46,229 nt of DNA from CAG-103 sp963627135 (lineage in GTDB: Bacteria > Bacillota > Clostridia > Oscillospirales > Oscillospiraceae), in contig CAVFZY010000026.1 of assembly GCA_963627135.1 (NCBI GenBank), forward strand, positions 1 through 46,229. The letters run 5' to 3'. The notes below the pieces were generated by a model. That model searched no databases and was not told the origin of the DNA. It saw only the letters and a list, made by a program, of their open reading frames with translations. Position numbers and translations under genes: made by a program. Of the stretch, positions 14,867-22,089 are shown one piece after another (the stretch's first letter is position 1; each line of letters begins with the position of its first letter).

Positions 14867-16141
14867 TTGACTGTAAAAGAAGCTATAGATTACATCGAGA
14901 GCCAGACGTGGAGCAGTACGCGCCTCGGACTGGAACGCACGCGGGAACTGCTCGGCAAGCTGGGGGATCCCCAGAAAAAGCTGCGCTTTATCCACGTGGC
15001 CGGTACCAACGGCAAGGGCTCCACCTGCGCGATGCTCGCGTCCATTCTGCAAGCCGCGGGCTACCGGACGGGACTTTATACCTCACCGTATATCTGCCGG
15101 TTCAACGAGCGCATACAGGTCAATGGGGAAAGTATTCCGGATGAAACGCTGGCGGCGCTGACAGCGCTCGTCATGCCGCTGGCCGAGCAGATGCGGGACC
15201 ACCCGAGTCAGTTCGAACTGGTGACCGCGATCGCGATGCAGTATTTTTTGGATGCCGGGTGCGATATCGTCGTGCTGGAGGTCGGCCTTGGCGGTGCGCT
15301 CGACAGCACGAACGTGATCGACCGGCCGGAAGCGGCGGTCATCACGAACATCGGCCTCGAACATACGGAGTATCTAGGCAATACCCTTGCGGAGATTGCC
15401 GCAGCCAAGGCGGGGATCATCAAGCCCGGCTGTACGGCGGTGTGCTACAGGGGCACCGCGGAGGTCGAGACAGTGTTTGAAAATGCTTGCCTGGAGCGGG
15501 GCGCACAACTTGTCAAGGCGGATTTCGCGGCCCTGCGGCCGATCTCTGCCGGTCTCGCGGGGCAGTATTTTTCCTGGCGGGGGCTGGAGCGGCTCTTTTT
15601 GCCGCTGCTGGGTGCGCACCAATTGCACAATGCGGCGGTCGTTCTCGAGACCGTCGATGTGCTGCGCCGGCACGGCTGGTGCGTGCCAGAGGCGGCGCTC
15701 CGGCAGGGGCTCGCGCAGACGGTGTGGCCGGCACGCTTTGAGCTTTTGCGGCGCGAGCCGGCCTTCCTTGTTGACGGCGCGCACAATCCGCAGTGCGTGC
15801 AGGCGCTGGTGCAGGCAATCGAGGCATATCTGCCGGGGGAGCGTGTGACCTTCCTCACAGGCGTACTTGCCGATAAGGATTATGTGACCATGCTCCGGTG
15901 CATGGCACCGTATGCGCTGCATTTTGTCTGTGTCACGCCGGACAGCCCCCGCGCGCTCCCGGCGCAGGAACTCGCGGCGGCGCTCCATGCGATGGGGCAG
16001 AGCGCCGAAGCAGCGGAAGACATCGACGCCGGGATCAGCGCCGCGCTGCAGGCTGCCGGGGCCGGGCCCGTTGTAGCTTGCGGGTCACTGTATATGGCCG
16101 GGCTTGTTCGCCGGAAGGCAAAAGCAATCTTTCAAGCATGA
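14867..16141 (+). CDS. folC: Folylpolyglutamate synthase / dihydrofolate synthase
   Basis: A 424-residue Mur-ligase-type enzyme adding glutamate to folates, which traps them in the cell. The P-loop is HVAGTNGKGSTCAMLASIL (about 43-61). SPYICRFNERIQVNG, VLEVGLGGALDSTNVID and NIGLEHTEYLG follow; the last holds the Mg-binding histidine. DGAHNPQ (C-terminal domain) holds the catalytic aspartate region. Length fits the family. The start is TTG 14867, two bases after the folT stop with GTGAGG upstream, so it is translated in tandem with folT. It would polyglutamylate folate imported by FolT. Confidence 0.94.
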   Translation: MTVKEAIDYIESQTWSSTRLGLERTRELLGKLGDPQKKLRFIHVAGTNGKGSTCAMLASILQAAGYRTGLYTSPYICRFNERIQVNGESIPDETLAALTALVMPLAEQMRDHPSQFELVTAIAMQYFLDAGCDIVVLEVGLGGALDSTNVIDRPEAAVITNIGLEHTEYLGNTLAEIAAAKAGIIKPGCTAVCYRGTAEVETVFENACLERGAQLVKADFAALRPISAGLAGQYFSWRGLERLFLPLLGAHQLHNAAVVLETVDVLRRHGWCVPEAALRQGLAQTVWPARFELLRREPAFLVDGAHNPQCVQALVQAIEAYLPGERVTFLTGVLADKDYVTMLRCMAPYALHFVCVTPDSPRALPAQELAAALHAMGQSAEAAEDIDAGISAALQAAGAGPVVACGSLYMAGLVRRKAKAIFQA

Positions 16142-16154
16142 GGTGAGGAAAGGC

Positions 16155-16718
16155 ATGGAGATCGTTGAGCGCAAAAAGCGGCTCCGGGCAGAGGTTCGGG
16201 CTTCTGAGCGGGCGATGACACCGGAAGAAAAGCAGCGCGCGGATGCGGCGATCACGCAGACAATCCTGTCGACGGAGCTATACCGGTCGGCAAAGACTGT
16301 GTTCGCATTTGTCGGCACCGATCGCGAGATCGACACGGCAGTGCTGCTCCGCGACATTCTCCGCAGCGGCAGACGCTTGTGCGTGCCGCTGTGTACCGGC
16401 AATGGGATCATGCAGCCCAAAGAGATCCGCTCAATCAGCGAGCTTGCTCCGGGCACCTATGGCATTCCGGAGCCATCCGCGGCCTGCTGCACTGTCACGC
16501 CGGAGGAGATCGATCTGGTGATCGTTCCGTGTGTCAGCTGCAGCCATACCGGGGCGCGTCTCGGTCAGGGCGGCGGCTTTTACGACCGGTTTTTCGAGCA
16601 CTACCGGGGCGCGTCTATCCTGATCTGCCGCGAGCAGCTGACCCGGGAAGACATTCCGACAGAGCCGCACGATGTGCGCTTTCAGACGGTGATCACCGAC
16701 AGCGGCCTCTATACTTAA
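16155..16718 (+). CDS. 5-formyltetrahydrofolate cyclo-ligase
   Basis: A 187-residue enzyme that uses ATP to turn 5-formyl-THF back into 5,10-methenyl-THF, recycling a dead-end folate. ATG 16155 is chosen (GAGGAAAGG before it) over a longer frame reaching into folC. N-terminal KKRLRAEVRA carries the substrate-phosphate lysine/arginine; VIVPCVSCSHTGARLGQGGGFYDRFF matches the family in two blocks (the GQGGGFYDRFF loop binds ATP). Last gene of the folate run, 13 bases after folC. The symbols ygfA, fthC and fau are used in other species, so none is given here. Confidence 0.9.
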   Translation: MEIVERKKRLRAEVRASERAMTPEEKQRADAAITQTILSTELYRSAKTVFAFVGTDREIDTAVLLRDILRSGRRLCVPLCTGNGIMQPKEIRSISELAPGTYGIPEPSAACCTVTPEEIDLVIVPCVSCSHTGARLGQGGGFYDRFFEHYRGASILICREQLTREDIPTEPHDVRFQTVITDSGLYT

Positions 16719-17185
16719 ACGCGTGAGATCAGGCGCTTCGGCTGAAACAGCCATAGGGGGGGACCCTTCGGCGGCGATTATCATAGGAAAGTTTTTCAGG
16801 CCTAAAACTTAACGCGCGATCAGCACCCGCTGAACATTTCCCAAGTGCTATGAGATAATAACTATCCATACCCAATAATTCTTTACTCGATCCTGGCTTT
16901 ATGATAAAATGAAAATGAGTAGTTTTGTTTTGCAAAAGTGCCGTGGCTGTTGTGAGCCGAACTGCAAACAGACGATCGCCTATGGTTGAACGAAAACAAC
17001 TGGACTTCTGGCGGACTTTTCTGAATGATGAGGGCAGGGGAGATAAGTGCGTTTTGTGTTCTCCCACTGGAATGCTGCATATCCTGTGCGGCTGTGCTCC
17101 CACCATAAAGCGAAGAAGATCTGTGGTTGTGGTCAAAATGGAATTGCACAAATCGCCTTTTGTTTCCAGGAGGGATGGAAATTAT
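16719..17185 (+). promoter_or_regulatory. Intergenic region with preA promoter and long leader
   Basis: A promoter is visible at 16882-16910: -35 TTTACT, 17-base spacer, -10 TAAAAT. It would give a leader of about 270 bases before the chosen preA start. An inverted repeat (AAGTTTT...AAAACTT, 16789-16810) may end the upstream operon. From 16925 on, the preA frame stays open (87 codons without stop), but the composition is odd and no ribosome-binding site supports an earlier start. I recognise no known riboswitch in the leader. Confidence 0.5.
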
Positions 17186-18673
17186 ATGCAACATGAAACC
17201 AGTATTCCGGCGGAGGAAGTCTCCCGTTGTCTGCTCTGCGACCATGCAGCCTGCACACAGGCCTGTCCCAGCGGGTGCGACCCCGCAGGACTTTTGCGCT
17301 CCCTGAGCTTCGCAAACCCGGTCGGTGCAGCAACAAAACTCAAACAGGATTTTCCCTGCAATGAATGCGGCGCCCCATGCGAGAGCGCATGCGTACAAAA
17401 GGCAAATCCCATACATATCAGGCGTGTGCTGACCGCGCTGCATGAAGATAGCCTCGAATGGGAACAGCTTCCGGAAACGCCGGTTGATCTTTCATGCAAC
17501 TTTCTTGGCGTACATCTGGAAAACCCGTTTCTGCTCTCGTCCTCCGTTGTGGCGAGCACATATGAAAAAATCGCCCGCGCATTCGACATGGGCTGGGCGG
17601 GCGCATGCTTCAAAACGCTCTGTGATTTTGTCCCGTGTGAGGCGTCGCCGCGTTACTCCGCAATCCCCGCAGAGCATGGCTTCTGCGGCTTTAAGAACAT
17701 TGAACAGCTCTCCTGCAACAGCCTGCAGGAGGATCTGGACATTATCCGCCGCCTGAAGCATGACTATCCTGCCAAGGTCATAATTGCCTCCATTATGGGG
17801 CGGAACGATGAAGAATGGGAACGTCTGGCGCGGCTTTCTCAGGATGCGGGTGCAGATATGATCGAGTGCAACTTCTCCTGCCCCAACATGGAGCAGGAGG
17901 GACTTGGCGTGGATATCGGACAGAACCCGGAGGCCGTCGCCCAATGCACCAGAGCCGCACGGCGTGGCTGCACCGTTCCGCTGCTGGCAAAGCTCACGCC
18001 GAATGTTGCGGATATGCGCACGTTTGCGCGCATAGCTATGGAAAACGGTGCGGACGGCATCGCGGCCATCAACACCGTTAAGAGCCTTATGGGGATGAAT
18101 CTTGATACCTATGCCACCGAGCCCTCCGTGCGGGGGCTGTCAGGCGTCGGCGGTTATTCCGGCCGCGCAGTAAAGCCCATCGCCCTGCGGTTCATTTGGG
18201 AAATGGCTTCTGACCCGCAGCTCCACAATGTCCCCATCAGCGGCATGGGCGGCATCGATACCTGGCGCGACGCCGTTGAATTTCTGCTGCTGGGCGCCAA
18301 CCATGTCCAGATCACCACGGCTGTTATGCAATACGGTGCCCGCATCATCGACGATCTGATAGACGGCCTTACCTGGTATCTGAGAGAAAAAGCGCTGCCG
18401 CGTCTGTCGGAGCTGCAAGGGCTTGGTGTGGAAAATGTGACGGATCTGAACGAGCTGAACCGGCAGACCAAGCTCCTGCCGCGCTTTGACCGCCAAAAGT
18501 GCCTGGGCTGTGGCCGCTGCTATCTCTCCTGCCGTGACGGAGGCCATGAGGCGCTGCGCATGTCAAACGGCAAGCCGCTCATGGATCCGCGCATCTGCGT
18601 TGGATGTCATCTGTGTGTGCTTGTCTGTCCCGTCAAGGCAATCAGTCCATACGGTAAGCGGATCAACCTCTGA
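17186..18673 (+). CDS. preA: PreA-type dihydropyrimidine dehydrogenase subunit with N-terminal Fe-S domain
   Basis: A 495-residue cytosolic flavoprotein in three parts. Residues 1-85 are a cysteine-rich helical domain (C15, C18, C23, C27, C31 and C58, C61, C65, C69) like the N-terminus of PreT or of eukaryotic DPD. Residues 100-400 form an FMN-binding dihydroorotate-dehydrogenase-like TIM barrel (ENPFLLSSSVV, ECNFSCPNMEQEG, AINTVKSL, ISGMGGIDTWRDAVEFLL). The C-terminus is a two-cluster ferredoxin (CLGCGRCYLSC, CVGCHLCVLVCP). The usual role is NAD-linked reduction of uracil/thymine. The FAD/NAD domains of PreT are absent, as is a preT gene nearby, so the electron donor is open. ATG 17186 follows AGGAGG at 11 bases. 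Confidence 0.8.
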   Translation: MQHETSIPAEEVSRCLLCDHAACTQACPSGCDPAGLLRSLSFANPVGAATKLKQDFPCNECGAPCESACVQKANPIHIRRVLTALHEDSLEWEQLPETPVDLSCNFLGVHLENPFLLSSSVVASTYEKIARAFDMGWAGACFKTLCDFVPCEASPRYSAIPAEHGFCGFKNIEQLSCNSLQEDLDIIRRLKHDYPAKVIIASIMGRNDEEWERLARLSQDAGADMIECNFSCPNMEQEGLGVDIGQNPEAVAQCTRAARRGCTVPLLAKLTPNVADMRTFARIAMENGADGIAAINTVKSLMGMNLDTYATEPSVRGLSGVGGYSGRAVKPIALRFIWEMASDPQLHNVPISGMGGIDTWRDAVEFLLLGANHVQITTAVMQYGARIIDDLIDGLTWYLREKALPRLSELQGLGVENVTDLNELNRQTKLLPRFDRQKCLGCGRCYLSCRDGGHEALRMSNGKPLMDPRICVGCHLCVLVCPVKAISPYGKRINL

Positions 18674-18782
18674 AAGGAAGCCCATGGGCAATCGGGAAAC
18701 GGGCACGCATGATCAATGGGCTGGCTGCGATCTATGCAGTCCTTACTATTTTGCTTGAGCGCTCAAAAAATATTGGCATAAA

Positions 18783-18816
18783 AAACGGCAGCTCCCTGCG
18801 CAGGGAGCTGCCGTTT
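18783..18816. terminator. Bidirectional terminator (34-base perfect palindrome)
   Basis: AAACGGCAGCTCCCTGC (18783-18799) and its exact complement (18800-18816), with A-rich and T-rich flanks, lie between the convergent preA and tyrosine-phosphatase genes. It can stop transcription from both sides. Confidence 0.85.
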
Positions 18817-18885
18817 GTCATGCGCGATCATCTGCAGAAACGAACGGTACGAAAGGGGAACATGAGGAATTCTGCCTTTTTGCAG

Positions 18886-20031
18886 TTATTTCGAAAGCAG
18901 TGTGACCAGCTGCTCAATTTCCAGCGCTGTCATACCGCAACTGGTCAAGTATTCTTTTGCAGCGTCTGTATAATCAGCAGTCTGCAATTGAGCTGCATCA
19001 TTCGTCCCAGCAAGGTATTCCATAAAGGAATCGAAATACAGGGAAACGACTGCGTTGTAGCGGTCAGGTGTTTCGTCTTTGCTGATGTTGTAGTAATTGG
19101 CGTAGGTTTCCATATAATCTGCGCACATCTCGTCATAGCTCGCTCCGACAAGTGCTTCCAGCAGCAGGCATACAAAGCCGGTGCGGTCTTTCCCTTCCAT
19201 GCAATGAATGTATGCAGGGCCGCTGTATTTCAGGAGGTGCCGCATTCCCTGTGCAACGCTTGCCTTGTATGCATCGGAGTCGTAATTCGCGCTCATGGAA
19301 AGCAGCGCAACGCGCCCCTGTTCATAAAGAGACTTTGTGTAGTCGGAATGAAAGTCCTCAGAGGCGAGATACGTCTCCATATCTGCTTCCGAATCTGCCA
19401 GGTCAAGAACGCATTGAATGCCGCTCTGCTTGAGCAGGGAATCGGCGACAGAGGCGCGGTTCCGACTGTTATCTACCGGGGATGCTCCTCTGAAAATGAA
19501 ATTTTCTTTCAGGTTGCCGCCCGACATTGCACGGAAATTGGCGAAGGCCTCATCGCTTTCGTAGGTGCTTCGGTCCGTGGAATAGCTCTGTCCGAGCGCC
19601 TCATAGGTCGCAAGGTACTTTCCTGCGGTATTGCGTGTGATTTTCACAGTGCAGCTGCTGTCCAGCTCGGCCGGCGTCCAGAGATCGCGGTTATTGTTGG
19701 CGATCAGAACATACTCGTTTTTGGGATATGCAACAACAACAGGATCTCCTGTTTTTACATAGTATCCGTTGTAGTACGGCACATCGGTAAGACTGTACCC
19801 ATTACTGAACTCGATATCGCAGCTGTCCCCAAAGGAAAAACCGACCTGACTGAAATCATCGGCAGTAAGGCTGAGAACCGCTGAGTCGAATTTGGGATCT
19901 TTCGAGATGCTTGCCGTAAGCGTCGGCGTGCTTTGCGCCGCATCGCCGGAACCGCATGCGGTCAGCGTCGGCATAAGCATTGAGAGCACAAGCAGCAGAC
20001 CAAGCAGTTTGAATGCGTTTTTCTTATGCAT
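18886..20031 (-). CDS. Exported lipoprotein with tyrosine/dual-specificity phosphatase domain
   Basis: A 381-residue protein. The signal peptide ends in a lipobox (MPTLTAC, lipidated C26), so it is anchored on the outer face of the membrane. Residues 45-170 form a beta-rich region without a name I can give. Residues 175-370 are an IphP-like tyrosine phosphatase: IFRGASPVDN is the typical entry, and HCMEGKDRTG (C277, R283) is the CX5R catalytic loop with the KDRTG variant. It could act on phosphotyrosine, phosphoinositide or lipid phosphates. It is the last gene of the minus-strand partner-switch cassette, 20 bases after the STAS-kinase, with AAGGAGG before its ATG. An outward-facing phosphatase in a cytosolic signalling operon is unusual. 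Confidence 0.85.
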   Translation of the reverse strand: MHKKNAFKLLGLLLVLSMLMPTLTACGSGDAAQSTPTLTASISKDPKFDSAVLSLTADDFSQVGFSFGDSCDIEFSNGYSLTDVPYYNGYYVKTGDPVVVAYPKNEYVLIANNNRDLWTPAELDSSCTVKITRNTAGKYLATYEALGQSYSTDRSTYESDEAFANFRAMSGGNLKENFIFRGASPVDNSRNRASVADSLLKQSGIQCVLDLADSEADMETYLASEDFHSDYTKSLYEQGRVALLSMSANYDSDAYKASVAQGMRHLLKYSGPAYIHCMEGKDRTGFVCLLLEALVGASYDEMCADYMETYANYYNISKDETPDRYNAVVSLYFDSFMEYLAGTNDAAQLQTADYTDAAKEYLTSCGMTALEIEQLVTLLSK

Positions 20032-20051
20032 CGATCGATGCCTCCTTCATG

Positions 20052-21227
20052 TCAGAATGTCAATGTATCTACTGCCGGGATCAGACGGATGAGCTGCGCC
20101 TTGTAATATGCGATCAGCTGCTCCCGGTTTGGCTCAGTACGGCGGATGGTACGGCGCAGCAGACGCATATAGCCGACGATTTTCGCCTTGCGCTCCACTT
20201 CGTCGAGCAGCTCCGCATCCTCTGTGCCGAGATACATGGCAAGCGCTCTGCGCCAGAAGTTTTCAGACAACGCGTACGGGAGACCAAGGAAATTCTGTAC
20301 TGCGTCATGGTCAATTGCCGAGAAACCGACAAATGCGTTGAACATGGAACCAAGTTCAAAAACCGGATGCCCCATGCAGAGCGTATCCATGTCGATCAGC
20401 AGCGCTTCTCCGTCGCGCACCATGATGTTGTTGGTATGATAGTCGCCGTGCATCATCGTATGCCGCTCCGGAACGGCATCCACCATGTGATACAGTTTGT
20501 TTCCCAGCTCTTCCGGCAGATGGTCCCGATCAAATGCTGCCCAGCTCAGCGCCACCTGCTTCATGTCCGGCATGTCGCCCGGCTGCACTTGTGTGTTGTG
20601 GATCTGTTTGAGCATATCCACATAGTATTTGAGCGGAAGCTCCAGATGCTCCGGGTCCCTCCTGATCAGCTCGGAAAGCGAGGTCGCAGTCAACAGCTCC
20701 ATCAACGTTCCGTAACTTTCTCCGACGCGCACAACATCATAAGGGATCGCCGTATTGATGCCCAGCACCAGCGCCTTGCGTGCAAGCTCGCGTTCGCGCT
20801 GGATCTCCGGCAGGGCGTCCGGATTGAAGTAGACCTTGATGATGGTTTCCGCATCATACCGGTAAACGGCTCCGTTCGCGCCCTTGCCGAGCAGCGCACA
20901 GCCATCCACGGAAAAGCGGCGGTATGCTTTTTTTACCGTCATCATCTCTGTGAAGCCGGTCATGTCCAGAATTTGATAGATTTCCGGAGATACGTTGATC
21001 ACAGCCAGATCGGGTTCCTCCTTGCGCAGACGCAAAAGGATGCGCAGACCTGCGCTCGATATGTATGCAAGCCTTTCTGCGTCGATCACCGGTGTCATAT
21101 CCGGCGACGCAGTACGTGCCGCCACGATCTCCTTTTCGATCTCTGCTGCATTGGAGGCATCCACACGCCCATTCAGACAGATGATAAGCGTATCGTCGCT
21201 TGTATGGTATGTAATTTCTTCGATCAT
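20052..21227 (-). CDS. STAS domain fused to an aminoglycoside/choline-kinase-like domain
   Basis: A 391-residue cytosolic two-domain protein. Residues 1-100 are a STAS (anti-anti-sigma) domain with the phosphoacceptor loop AYISSAGLRILL (S57/S58) and a DMTGF turn. Residues 103-385 are an APH-type kinase: glycine-rich GKGANGAVYR (114-123), K131 in IIKVYF, catalytic loop HGDYHTNN (260-267), and metal-binding D279 in IDMD. This fits the TIGR02172-type kinases described from Fibrobacter. The substrate is unknown; it may phosphorylate a small molecule or a protein under STAS control. Its start overlaps the HD gene stop by 4 bp. Its STAS loop is nearly identical to that of the small STAS protein two genes upstream, so both may be clients of the same kinase/phosphatase. 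Confidence 0.85.
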   Translation of the reverse strand: MIEEITYHTSDDTLIICLNGRVDASNAAEIEKEIVAARTASPDMTPVIDAERLAYISSAGLRILLRLRKEEPDLAVINVSPEIYQILDMTGFTEMMTVKKAYRRFSVDGCALLGKGANGAVYRYDAETIIKVYFNPDALPEIQRERELARKALVLGINTAIPYDVVRVGESYGTLMELLTATSLSELIRRDPEHLELPLKYYVDMLKQIHNTQVQPGDMPDMKQVALSWAAFDRDHLPEELGNKLYHMVDAVPERHTMMHGDYHTNNIMVRDGEALLIDMDTLCMGHPVFELGSMFNAFVGFSAIDHDAVQNFLGLPYALSENFWRRALAMYLGTEDAELLDEVERKAKIVGYMRLLRRTIRRTEPNREQLIAYYKAQLIRLIPAVDTLTF

Positions 21228-21796
21228 ATGGATATCTCCTTAAACATCATCTGGATCAACCTGTTAAACTCCTGGTATGCCAGCGTGTCGGAAAGCTCCT
21301 GAATGTTGTCGGCAATGCCGCGGTAATACCATGCCTGCTGTGCCGGATCTTTCTCATTGAAGTTCTGCCACACGTCGTCTCCCTTTTCCCTCCATACAAG
21401 GTATATGGAGCGGAGATTGGAGAGCTTATCCCCCAGATAAAGGGCCTTTATGCCGAGATCCTCTGTGCTGCTGAGGATCTCGATGGCTTCTCCTTTGCGC
21501 AGCTTCCATGTGCTCTCTGCCGGAAGTTGCGCGCGCTTATCTTCTGTTTCTGATGCGACCAGTTCTGTGACCCGTTTTCCAAAGTGCGCTTCGATCTCCT
21601 CTATGGGAATTCCGGCGTCTTCCACCACGTCGTGAAGTACGGCTGCTGCAATTACTTCCTGCTCGCTCGTCACGGAGCCGACAATCGCAGCCGCCTCCAA
21701 CGGATGCAGAATATACGGAGCTTCTGACAGTTTGCGGCGCATTCCGTCATGGGCTTTTGTCGCAAAAATAATCGCTTCGCTTATCAATTCCATCAT
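21224..21796 (-). CDS. HD-domain protein, (p)ppGpp hydrolase-like (MESH1/SAH type)
   Basis: A 190-residue HD-superfamily hydrolase resembling the N-terminal hydrolase half of SpoT. YILHPLEAA (H31), AAVLHDVVEDAG (H55, D56, plus the E59-D60 pair used for pyrophosphate removal) and ALYLGDKLSN (D123) supply the metal ligands. No synthetase or TGS/ACT domain is attached. Such small hydrolases remove pyrophosphate from (p)ppGpp or from related nucleotides, possibly NADPH phosphate as in MESH1. Both ends overlap neighbours by 4 bp, so it is made together with the STAS proteins. A direct nucleotide-alarmone link in a partner-switch operon is not a standard arrangement. Confidence 0.8.
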   Translation of the reverse strand: MMELISEAIIFATKAHDGMRRKLSEAPYILHPLEAAAIVGSVTSEQEVIAAAVLHDVVEDAGIPIEEIEAHFGKRVTELVASETEDKRAQLPAESTWKLRKGEAIEILSSTEDLGIKALYLGDKLSNLRSIYLVWREKGDDVWQNFNEKDPAQQAWYYRGIADNIQELSDTLAYQEFNRLIQMMFKEISI

Positions 21797-22089
21797 TCGA
21801 TCACCATAATATCAGAAAAACCGGTCATTTCAAAAACCTCCATCACTTCTTCGCAGACCCCGGTGAGTTTCATGGAGCCACACCGGTTCATCTTTTTTTG
21901 TGCACCAAGCAATACACGCAGTCCGGCGGAGGAAACATAGGCAACCTCTTTCATGTCCAAAATCAGATCTGTGACTTCTGCCGGAAGCGCACCGATCACT
22001 TTCTCAAGCTCTGGGGCAGTAGTTGTGTCGAGCCGTCCCGCGATGTGCAAAGTCATGGTCTTATTTTTTTGCTCAGGGATAATTGTCAT
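21793..22089 (-). CDS. STAS-domain anti-sigma factor antagonist
   Basis: A 98-residue SpoIIAA/RsbV-like protein made only of a STAS domain. LHIAGRLDTTTAPELE starts the fold, VAYVSSAGLRVLL holds the phosphoacceptor serine (S53 or S54), and EMTGFSDIM ends it. In known partner switches such a protein is phosphorylated by an RsbW-like kinase and dephosphorylated by a PP2C phosphatase, and only the unphosphorylated form releases the target. Both matching enzyme domains lie in the gene directly upstream, whose stop overlaps this start by 4 bp. The target may be a sigma factor elsewhere or the kinase fusion in this operon. Confidence 0.92.
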   Translation of the reverse strand: MTIIPEQKNKTMTLHIAGRLDTTTAPELEKVIGALPAEVTDLILDMKEVAYVSSAGLRVLLGAQKKMNRCGSMKLTGVCEEVMEVFEMTGFSDIMVIE

